Of a stretch of 64,000 nucleotides of DNA, positions 53,327 to 64,000 are shown in pieces (positions within the stretch are counted from its first letter, which is position 1; each line of letters begins with the position of its first letter). Origin of the DNA: Chrysomallon squamiferum (lineage: Eukaryota > Mollusca > Gastropoda > Neomphalida > Peltospiridae). Both the position numbers and the translations under genes were made by a program. The notes under the pieces were generated by a model. It did not search any database. It worked only from the letters and a program-made list of their open reading frames with translations, and had not been told where the DNA came from. The stretch is taken from NCBI GenBank assembly GCA_012295275.1, contig CM022670.1, positions 10,275,583 to 10,339,582 on the forward strand. The letters run 5' to 3'.

Positions 53327-56326
53327 ATGTATAAAGGTTTAAGTTACAATGGCAGATTTAGAGATAGAAAAACAGATTAAGTATGAGAAAAGGAAAAAAG
53401 GCAGATGAATGAATAAAGTTAGAAAGAGAGAGGGAAAGAGAAAAGGAGAATGAAAAAGGAGAGGGCGAGAAAAAGAAAGAGAGAGACAGAAAACTCTTTT
53501 TTCCCGTTGCATCTAGTATTTGGTTTGTTTTCATGTCATTTATTTGGTTTGTTTCCATGTCTTTAGCAGAATGTGCATTAAAATAGATTGATATGGGTAA
53601 TATATAAAAAGAAACAAATGGTTTAATTGTAAATTCTGTCTATTTTAAATAATTCAACAACCATTCATTGATTCATTTGCATGGTTATAGTTATCTATGT
53701 TTGTAAAATGTATGGTATTCTGAAGTTTAATTTTAATAACTTAAAAAAGAGACAATAACAGACAAAGAGAGAGAGGAATGAAAATTTAAAAAATACTGTC
53801 CACGTTAGGAAAGGCAACACAGTTTATGACCGAAAATAGTATTAAACTATCTGGTTTGGGGAATTACCCTTTCAGATTTCATTTTTCTGCTGCTTAAAAG
53901 CGTCTAAATCGTTCAGGAAGTATGACGCTGCTTTTTTGTTTTTGCGACGTTGTCTTTTCACAAATATGAGTCCCATTCAATGTGAATCGGAGGACAGAGA
54001 GAGATAGAGAGAAAAAAAGAAGAAGAAGAAAAACAGTGATACGGCGAGAGGGTGGGCTTGACGGGTTATTGCTCTGTTTGCGCGTTGTATACTGAGGCTG
54101 GGTGTGGATGTTGCCCTAGTTTCCCAGTGATTGTTACTACAGTACACTCTACACGGGGTGCTCGGGTTTTATATCAAATGGCTACAACCGAATACACTTA
54201 ATTTATTTTTCTGAATGTAACTGTATCGAAACTATTATAGTTTGGTCCTCTGGCAATCCGTTCGTGATGTCTGATCTACGTGACTTTAAAAAAAAAAAAA
54301 AAAAAATGTTCTTTTTCCTTTCCAGTTGAAACGAAAAGGTCATTTTTGCATTTTAACATCACGGATTTCTTGCATCAGCTAGTAGGTCACTTTGTTTATT
54401 TTATTAAGCTCACAATTTCTCTTTGTAAAATATCTCCCGAGCGGAGGTTTGACCTAGAAAAAGAAGTTAAGCCATGGAAGGGTTTTTCTTGAAAGTATAC
54501 TGTATAAAATAATATAAAGAACATTAGTATCGGACTGCTATATTTTCAGATACATACACTGAAAAAGTGATAAACGGGGAAAAATGAGGATAGAATGGAA
54601 GCCTAATATCGATACACTCTTTATTTAAACATTTGATTGAACAAAGACACATATGACATTATTACGTATTTGAAAATACAAAGAATACGAAATCTGTGAT
54701 TCAAAGGTGAACAGCCATCATTCTGTTTGACAACCCAACGTATTTGATGTATTTCTATGTCTATGAGCATTTGAAAGCAAAAAAATGACATATTTAGTAA
54801 ACATTAATCCCAATTATTAACGATATATAAATTGAAATCTTTAAAAATAAAAATAAAAAATAGCGATAGTTTTAAATTATCGATGCATATTCTTTTAACT
54901 TTTTATGGCATGGCCAGCACAACACCAAACATCTTTTTCTGATAATTATATTATTATAACAAATCAGACATTGTTTTGCCTGTTCTCTGGCAAAATTTAC
55001 AATTGTTATTCTGACTAATGGCTTGATAGATAAGAACAACCAAAATCGGAGATTAATTATTAACCGCTTTGAGTATTTTATCGGAAGAGCAAAGACTCCA
55101 AAGATAACTTTGCCACCATTATTGAAAGCAACAGGTTTGTTTCAAAGAAGTTCAGTGGCAAGCATAATTAGATCTTTCCTCTGTTCGCCTAGCTCTACCG
55201 AAACTTATATCAAAACCAGAAGCACCAGTAGTTATGCACAAACCAAAGTTTCTTCATAATGCTGGAAACAAGAAGCCGTATTCCTTAATTTATTTCAAAC
55301 AGTATATTAGCTCAAACAAATTACTCAAGCGTAGGAAATTTAATTTATGCGCATTCTTGGAATTACTGACCTATTTGCACGCTGCCCCCACAATAGCAGG
55401 CAATTGTTACAGATAAAAGTGAAACTGCAAAGTACATTTTCTTCCTGATTAAGCTATTTAAATAAACGTCCCGTTTCCTCAGACAGTGACCTGTTTAACG
55501 ATCTACATATAAACATAACGGCACCCTTCGTTGAACAGCACAAAACCCAGCATTAGCATATCGGTTTGCACGTTTGTGTGTTTGTGCGTGTATTCGTGTG
55601 CATGTGCGTGTGGATGTACATAAAATATGTTGTTTTCATTCCCATTTCTATCGCCATTATTGAAGTACAAATGGCATGTGAAGCGATATTGATTAATATA
55701 TATATATATATGAATCAATAATTTAAATGTTAGTAAAGATTAAATGGTTGATGTGTAATTTTCAGTGAATGAATATTTAACAGCATCTCGGTATAAAATA
55801 AATAAATAAATAAATAAATCTATCGTCTAACGTCTTCCAACACAAAACGATGAATTGAAATTTAGAAATTACATATAAACTATTGATATATCTATCACCC
55901 GTCTCGTTATTCTTAACCGCTGTACTTCCTACAGCCCATATATTAATATTTCAGGCATTACATTAAGAGACATTTCCATTATGGAGGTCAAACTGGGACT
56001 CCATGAAAATAAACAGTCACTGCTGTAATAGAAAACCTCCTGCATGTATCTATGCAAACAACGACAGCGTGATGTGTAAATGGTGTTTCTATAGCGTTCG
56101 TGCTTGATGTTGTGTTGAATTATGTACACTAATGAATTACTTATGTATTATTCATGTCTGCTTAAACATTCTGCGGAGGATTCGATCCGTCGTGTCTTTG
56201 TGAAGGCATTGAAGGGAATGTACCCGTAACATTTTTTCAATAACTCGTACGCATGCGCATATTACTCCAGTGCATTTCCATTTCCGGCTTTAGGCATCAG
56301 TTATCCTTTCAGATAACAGTAACAAA

Positions 56327-56365
<39 letters not shown>

Positions 56366-57326
56366 AAATAAAATACATTATAAAGAAGGAGAAGAAGAAG
56401 AAAGAAAAAAAAAAAAAGAAGAAGAAGAAGAATAAAAAATTATAAATAAATATGTTACTGAGGCAAATAATCCCCAATATAACTGTTAGAAAAAAAAAAA
56501 AAACTTTTCATTTTCGCTAAATCCCCTATTTTGCCCCTTTCTCTTTTCGCTCAGTATAGATGATGCAATTTCAACCATGTATTTCAGCGTACATGTTGGG
56601 CGACAATGTCAGTGAATGGCTACAAGAAACAGCCAGTGTTTGAGACTTGTCTTCCTCTGCGCACAGAAAGATGATACTTTATTTTAATTTTTTTTTTCTA
56701 TTAATAAAAAAAAAAAAAAAAAAAAAAAAGTATGCCCTGCACTTTGTCGTCTGATACCTAGTCAAATATGATACATATATAAAGAATAGAGTTATGGGAA
56801 GATCAATAAGGCGACGGTTCGGTTTCTGGGAGAGGAAATGGGAAGCACATAAATACGGTTCTTTATTGCGGTTGGACTTAGTCGGGTGGTTATATTGTAC
56901 TGAAGAACACCAAGGCAGACACATCCCGCACTCGAAACTGACTCCCAGCTGGTCACAGCTCAGCTTAGCGAGATACCACTGTCCAAACAAAGAGGTAAGT
57001 CAGTGGCTGACATATAAATACATATATATATATATTTATTTTATTTATTTTGTTGATTTTATTTTATTTAAGTGACATTTGATAAAAGATGAGTTTTATT
57101 CTGTGGGCGCTAGGCGTTGATCAATAGATGGAAGTATTGAAGATTTAAAAAAAAAATGTTTTGATGGTTTTGTTATGTTAGATTAATATTTGATAGGGTT
57201 TATATTATTCTAATTGATCTTAATTAATCTGTTAATTAATAATTAATTCTGTAATTTTATGTTTGCGTTTTTTTGAGCCTGGTGCCATTGCTTTTAAATA
57301 GAATTTTTATTTTTCTTGTTTGGCCA

Positions 57327-57358
<32 letters not shown>

Positions 57359-57508
57359 GCAACTACCTACTTCTTCAATGTGATCATTTGTGATACCGCC
57401 ATGGCAGTTTGAATATACATTATATCTCCTACTAGGGTGTGGCTCAAATCAGGCGCAAATCATCACAAGAGCAAAAAAAAAAAAAATAATAATAATAAAA
57501 AAATAAAC

Positions 57509-57541
<33 letters not shown>

Positions 57542-58263
57542 TTATAATTTAAAAAGTAAAATGAATTTAAAAAAAAATAAAAAAATAAAAAAATATGATA
57601 GAAAAATATTTTTGCTGCGGTCTACTCCCGCTCTGGCTGTGTCTTCCTCAAAGCTCGCATTTGCCCAACCCAGCCATCTTTAAATCCTACAATTTTTTTT
57701 ATCCTTGTCAGTGTTATGTGCTTTTATGCGTATCATAATCTAAATATCAAGACACATTTTTATCTTATTTTAAAAAAAAAATAATTTTTTAATTGTTGGG
57801 ACATATTATTTTGTATCATCTCATATTTTTGTTTTTTAACTTTTATAAACATGTCGTCATATCATAAAACTTCTATTCGTTCATATCAGCCGCTTCGGTA
57901 TACTGTGATTAATGTACGCCTTCGAGGTTTCCGCGGTTGTTGGTTTTTTTCGTTTTTTTTTCTTCATTGAAAATTGCATAAACATCATCTTTCCAACCGC
58001 GAGCATAATGCGAGAAGACTGTACAAAACAGCTTTTATTCAGCCATCATGCGCTATCACGAATAGAGGCAGGGCAATTTATTGCCATTTTAACAATTCAC
58101 GAGAGGCATTCATTTAATATGTCAAGGACAACCAGTTTAAATCTCAGCCGAAGTTATTTACTTAATCAACATCAAGTGCGGGCGATTACGTGGAAAATGA
58201 AATAAAATGAAACCTTGGATAATAATGCGACGTAACATGAACTATTTTTAAATAATAATAATA

Positions 58264-58295
<32 letters not shown>

Positions 58296-58918
58296 CAACA
58301 ACAACAACAACCACAGTAACAATAATAAATAACAAATAAAAATAACTTCTCCTTTGTGGTTATTGCAAGGACAAAATACGTCAACAATTTTTTATTTATT
58401 TAATTTTTTTTTTTTTTTTTTTTAAATACTTCGTTCAGTTTTTCTTATATTCATCACAAAGCTACTCGGAGAACCTGAAATTCCAGCCCATCCCTTTCCC
58501 CTCCGAAAATATCCTAATACGAAATAACCAAAAATTTTAAATCTTTTTAAAAAACCTGTTATTCCAAAGGACTGTTGTTCCGAAAGACAGAATCATTAAT
58601 CCTTGCGGAGAAGAAAACTTCAGACTACTTCACTAGTAGCAATGAAATAAGACGACGATTTGTCACGCGGTGAATGGGAAACTGAAATTCACAGACTGCG
58701 ACAAACTGAAACGAAAAGCTTAGACCGTACACTTCTTTTGTGAGCTGCCTAAACCAGCGTGGATTGTGTCACAGCGTATCTATTGAATTACAGAGTCGTT
58801 GTCGTTGTCGCTGAAGTAGTTTTTTTTTTTATCATTAGTGGTTAACTAAGTTGTTATTTTATTCTTCAAATGCTTCAAAAAAAAAAAATGTCACGATAGT
58901 TCTTCACTGATGTAGGAT

Positions 58919-59030
58919 ATAGAAATAGATATATAGATAAGTAGGTAATAGATAGATATTTTTATAGATAGATGGATACTGAGATAGATAGATAGATACA
59001 GAGATAGATAGGTATATAAATGATAGATGG
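58919..59030. repeat. GATA-type tetranucleotide array
   Basis: Imperfect GATA/TAGA units over about 110 bases with interspersed GTAG and GGAT variants. Confidence 0.85.
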
Positions 59031-62000
59031 ATAAATAGAGCAAAAGATAAAACGGAACTGAACAAAGCTTTTCATTTACTATTCGTTGGCAATAGTTGGA
59101 ACGGGAAACAACCCAAAGACCACTGTCAGGTATCATACTTATCGAATGAGCATCAGGCAAATATTTTATCTATGGGCAAAGTATTACCCTTAAAAATACT
59201 GCAGCAAATTACAAAGAAACATTACATATATATATAGATATATATATTATAATAACTTTGTCCTCTGGTCCTAATAACTAGATATAAAGAGTTTGTAGAT
59301 TTTTTAATTTCTTTTTTTTTTTTTTTTTTTTTATAATAATTATTTATCATTAAAAAAAAAAAAAAAAAAAAAAATTAAATTAAATTAAAATAAAATATAA
59401 AATTTTTGAACAGTCATAAGTGAAATAAACGGCTGGATTTGTTTTCACATGCCACCCGAATACTTTACGCTCAAACGATTCAAGCCTGCAAATGCGATTA
59501 TCAAAACTGCGGCTAGAAAACCCAAACAAGCCTCGTGAATTCTTTGACTGTCAGTGACATGGAAGTTACTGAGTACGCACAGATTTGTATCTGCCTTCTC
59601 TTCAGATAAAAAGGACTTTCAGCCTCAGATCTAAGACTGCTTAGATACGTATGATTGTTTTTGTTATTGTGTCAAGTGACCGTGTCCCAAACAACAGATT
59701 TAAAGACTTAGTCGCGACGACAATCATCAAAGTACAAAAGACAATGCAGAGTTATTTTTTTTTATATGTATTTATTTTCGTGTACGTTCATTGATTTATC
59801 TCTAACAAAGGTTTTAACATGCTAAGCTAACCAGTGAGATGATTTTATTTCATGACGATTGAGAGTTTAGTGTTTCGTAGGTGAATAAAAAAAGAATCAG
59901 TTGCGTGTGGTCTCTCGCTTGAATTTGTTCTGTCCATTCACTACAGACGGCGCACCTCTGAATATTTTACTATTGTTGATTGCTGCTGTTTTTTTTTTTT
60001 TTTTTCATGGTTTTTAGAAATAAATTGCATTGTAAGGATTTTAATGCTTGTAGGTTAAATGAATACATAACAATGTATTTGAGACTGGGACGTAATAGAA
60101 ATAATTATGTTATACAGAAAGAATGAAACGAACAAAAGCTACAACAAATTGTTGCTTATGACTTACATATATAGGGACAGACATACATAAAAAAATATTA
60201 CATACATACACACTCATACTATGTCAGATTTATATATATTGTTGTAAATGTGGCAGTTGTGTAATTGTAAAGGTTCATGGCTGTCGTGCTTTAATCTTAA
60301 TATACATTATTTCAACTCGAACTTGTCTTCTAAGGAGAGCTGATTTTAATACAGTACTTCAGGAAAACAAGTGATTTTGTTTTTTTTACTCGTGGCAAGG
60401 AAAGTGATTTTTTACGTTAGGCAGATCTTTTTAGATTTATTTTTAAAACAAAGATAAGAATGTATTTTGTTTAAAAAGATAACGTGGCCCATTGATTTGT
60501 TTTACATAATGACGGGTGGTCTTCATAAAATCATCATAGAAAACGTTGCAGTATATATTTCGCCGCTAACGACTTACAACACAAACCAAAATCTTTCACA
60601 TTCTTGTCATAAACTAAACTGAACGGTAAATAGCCGTTAACGGGGGTCGATCCTACATTAATCCAACCTTTTATCACTAAACCTGCGTCTCATCTTTTTC
60701 GAGATACGAGTATTTCTTTCACAACTTAAGGTCAATGTCCTATTTTAAAATTCCACTGCTGCATGGGGTCGTTACACTTTATAGAATATTTATGAGGCTT
60801 TCTGTTGCTGTGATTGGCTGCGTCGGATCATTCAGCTTTCATTCACCACTCGATAAATGGAAAATTTTCTCTTTCGCCCATCACTGTAACGGAAATAACA
60901 GTCGGCCTGTGTGGATTATAGCTTTCAGTTTAGTCGATCCAGTGACAAGGCTACGCAATAATAAATCTGTTTGTGCAGTAAATATTATTATATCTCTTTA
61001 TTAAACATCGTTCAGAGCTGTATTTTCTAAAGGGAAAGCAGAACCTTTCCACCCCATATACATACGAAAGAGGCTAATAAAAATAACGAAAGCAAACACC
61101 GCAACAAGAAAAAGAAAAAAGAAGAAGGAAGAAATAGTAACAACAACAACAACAGCAGCAAAAAGACAGTAAAACCTGAACAAACAACAAACAAATAAAC
61201 AAACGGAAGAGTCAAACAGGATTGTCCTTTTTTTTTTAATACATCCATACTTCTCGTATTTTTGTGTTTTAACGTGAAATCTGAAAACCCTATTTGGTAC
61301 ACAACCACTAAACGCGCTCAGCATTGAAACTATCAGTCAGCATGATGCAAGAAGCATCACTCCAGAGAGTTTCCTCTTCTATTTAAACCATTAACCCGCC
61401 ATTCCATAAACAAACACTGTTTGTCTGAACCTGATTTGAACACGTAAACACAACAGCAAACACAACAGTAAACACATTCACATTAGATATGTGAAAACAG
61501 TAACGATAGTATCTGCTTATCTTCGCAGGGCAATAAACGCAGGTGTTTATTTCAGAACGGAGCATCACCGCCCGTGACGCATAATCAGATTACTCGCTGA
61601 CAGCTCAAGATAATCTTTATAACGGTTTACAAAGAGACGGAGAAAGCTTTTACCTTTGTTGCGATGAAATCAACCGTAAGATTTCATTTTTATCTTAGGC
61701 GCCAATAAAAAAAACAAAAACAAAGAGACAAAAATGTCAACGGATGATGTGCAATGCATGTGAGACGGTCAAAAATATGAACGAACAATATATCAAGGAT
61801 ATTATGTCAGCGTATAATGTGATATTGGACAAAATGTTCGCCATCGAAGTCATATCATTGTTAAAACGAACCAGTATATTATATTATAAAAGAGTTTGTT
61901 TCACATCCAGTTAATCAACCCTACCGTCTACAATATATTATAAATATGGTCGTATACAATGTATTTTATTTATTAATGTGTTCTTGTGTGTTGTTTTTTA

Positions 62001-62057
62001 AAAAAACCTTATTACTATTATTACTGTTATTTATTTATATATTTTTTATTTCTTACT

Positions 62058-62089
<32 letters not shown>

Positions 62090-62354
62090 TATCATTCTTA
62101 TTCTGTTTTACGATACCCGAAAAGACGAAAATTAACTAAAACTAAATAAAATAACAAATGAATGATTTCACAATTGTAATTTCTTTCCACATTATTGAAA
62201 TACACTCGTAAATATTTTCACCGCTGCAACCTGCGACCTTTCAGATACAATTTTCTCTCCATTAACCGGACTCTTCAGTGTCGTGACCAGAACGAAGTAA
62301 ACTGAACTAAAGCACAAATCAGCTCACTGTTTTTTCTTTCAGAACTGAAACACG

Positions 62355-63186
62355 ATGGCGCTACCTGGTGGACAAAACAAACGTCTCAATCAGTTCGGCG
62401 ATTATGAAGACACCAGCAACATGTCGGTGGACGACTGGATCGAGAGATGGGACAGAGAACAGACCCAGTTTCACGTGCCTAAAATACACCCGTATGTTAC
62501 AGTTATAAAACACGTTTAAGTTACAGTTATAAAACACGATTATACATTACAGTTATTAAATATCACCCGTATATTGCAGTTATAAAATATCTTAGTAAAG
62601 CTGTATGTTACAGTTATAAAATACATTTATACATTACAGTTATAATATATCTTAATAAACCCGTATTATACATTTATAGATTACAATTATAAAAAACACC
62701 CGTATGTTACAGTTATAAAATAGTTATATATTACAGTTATAAAATACATTTATAGATTATACAGTTATAACATAGAGCCGTTTTTTTTTGTTATAAAATA
62801 CACCCACATGTTACAGCTGTAAAACAGTTGTAAAATACACTGATATACTACATTTATAAAACTCATGTTACAGTTATAAAATACTGGCATATGTTAAAGA
62901 TATAAAACACGTTACAGTTATAAAACACACGTTAGTTATATAATACACATATATAAATAATCATAAAACATATATTCTGTATATTATATTCTGTCAAAAT
63001 TATAAATTAATGCAGCCACATAAGTTTAAATTTTTCTTGTTGTAAATAATGTAATTATATCAGTTTATTATTTTTATTATTTTAATTCTGCAGAATGATT
63101 CAGAAACATCTGAACACTTTGACAAAAGGTCGAACCAAACTTCGTTTCTTTCTCCCTTTGTGTGGCAAGTCTCTGGACCTCAAATG
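62355..63186 (+). CDS. TPMT: Thiopurine S-methyltransferase-like, 5' exons only
   Basis: TPMT-family enzymes transfer a methyl group from S-adenosylmethionine to thiol (or selenium/tellurium-type) substrates in the cytosol. Two exons are seen: coding 62355-62491 (exon likely from 62343, after TTTCTTTCAG) and 63094-63186, joined in phase 2 (CC|A, donors GTATGT and GTAAGT). The 76 residues include DDWIERWDREQTQFHVPKIHP, split here as D-D-W-I-E-R-W and T-Q-F-H, the family's N-terminal substrate/AdoMet-binding W..RW....t.FH signature. Then HLNTL and FFLPLCGKSLDLKW follow, the LPLCGK(S/A)xDxxW motif. The second exon ends inside the Trp codon of that motif. The rest of the Rossmann-fold domain (about 150 residues) lies to the right. 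An untranslated first exon is implied upstream. Confidence 0.92.
62492..62960. repeat. Tandem repeat in TPMT intron 1 copying the splice donor
   Basis: Degenerate units of about 25-35 bases built on GTATGTTACAGTTATAAAA. The first unit starts exactly at the splice donor. A near-copy of the exon end plus donor (AACACCCGTATGTTACAG) recurs with its GT at 62,702, and weaker copies have GT at 62,569 and 62,603. Confidence 0.85.
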
Positions 63187-64000
63187 GTAAGTCATTATTA
63201 TTATTATTATTATTATTATTTGTAGTAGTAATGGTAGTAGTTGTAGTATTAGTAATAGTAGCAGTATTAAAGTTAGATCGAGAATATTTATTTGCATAAC
63301 ATTTAAACGACAAGATTTGCAGTATGAGGAAATAAAAAACAACAACAACAAAAAAACATATAACAAAAAAAAAAAAAAAAAATAACAACAGCTAAAACCA
63401 TACACTTAAAATTAAGAAGAAGAAGAAGAAGAGAAATAGAGAGAGAACAAAAAAATATACGGCAACAACTATTTTGCAGATTAAAGAGATCTTTATCTTT
63501 AACACTTTCTATGAAACTAATAATCCACTGTAACGTTTAACGCAAACACATTCAACCAAGCTGAAAGTGTATGGTATACAACCACTGTCCTGCAAACATC
63601 TACAAACAAACTCAATACTTAGATAGTTTAGTTTCTCTATGCGAGTCTTTGATGTTTTAAAAAATTTTTGACTTTCATTTCGCCACAAACAGGAAATGGA
63701 TTTCCTTCTGCGCACAAAAACCAGGAAATGTGTAACACAACAAACACAATATAGTCAAAAGACAAATATGTATATTAATACATACACACAACACAAACAT
63801 ATACACACAGTAATATATAAACACTTGAACACATAACATTCATACACATACAGACATGCACATACCCCCACAACAGATAGCTACACACACGCACACGCAC
63901 ACACATGCATTTGTGGGAACACAATCACTTTTACTTTCATAATTCAAAGATGTTATATGTGGGATAAGCACAATGAAATGTAACAAAATAACACACATGT
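63187..64000. other. TPMT intron 2 (partial)
   Basis: The intron begins GTAAGT and (ATT)n, then continues to the window edge with A-rich and CA-rich sequence. No further exon with the GxD.S or similar TPMT blocks was found. Confidence 0.7.

Noticed and set aside
55023-55416. Two modest open frames in normal-complexity sequence
   Set aside because: No recognisable domain, no convincing splice sites and no second copy; not supported as genes.
56160-56200. GGATTCGATCCG as a tRNA B-box
   Set aside because: No matching A-box, anticodon stem or acceptor stem could be built around it.
57912-58205. 97-codon open frame
   Set aside because: No recognisable motif, and the start lies next to T-rich sequence; probably chance.
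60735-61004. 89-codon open frame with a hydrophobic segment
   Set aside because: No family match or exon signals that I could support.

Overview
The window is AT-rich, microsatellite-dense animal DNA with GT-AG introns in every gene. A gastropod mollusc is the best guess. This rests on the gene types, the very high simple-repeat load, and a dispersed element that I recall (not searched) as common in snail genomes. No bacterial, plasmid or phage features were seen.

Layout. (1) 1-8.3 kb: an annexin gene on the minus strand. Eight coding exons run from a two-codon first exon at 8221-8226 to an exon ending at 1095; the last exon lies left of the window. Its introns carry large triplet arrays. 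(2) 8.3-12.7 kb: gene-free, dominated by simple repeats, with one 129-bp element bounded by perfect 12-bp inverted repeats. (3) 12.7-48.6 kb: a cluster of one gene family that I do not recognise. Intact members encode a signal peptide, a ten-cysteine domain split over two exons and, in the long form, a third exon of about 260 residues with beta-propeller-like strand periodicity. The copies are: an inverted relic (13.0-13.9 kb); A (17.0-19.1 kb, short form without the third domain); B (24.3-26.3 kb, intact long form); a second inverted relic (28.5 kb); C (31.6-33.0 kb, pseudogene); D (38.2-40.2 kb, intact long form); and E (44.7-46.6 kb, long form broken by frameshifts). Most of this comes from a tandem duplication of about 14 kb (13,585-28,250 repeated as 28,250-42,041), followed by an older, partial third unit. 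Four Tigger/pogo-like elements, two reverse-transcriptase relics and a MITE-like insertion date parts of the array. Two stretches look like gene conversion.

(4) 48.6-62.3 kb: mostly non-coding. It holds a 3.2-kb segment bounded by inverted repeats of about 100 bp, filled largely by a 33-bp minisatellite, then many simple arrays. (5) 62.3-64 kb: the first two coding exons of a thiopurine S-methyltransferase-like gene on the plus strand. Its first intron opens with a tandem repeat that copies the exon/intron junction.

The annexin and methyltransferase look like ordinary single genes flanking a fast-evolving family of probable secreted proteins. That cluster is the most likely undescribed content. 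Its function cannot be read from sequence alone.
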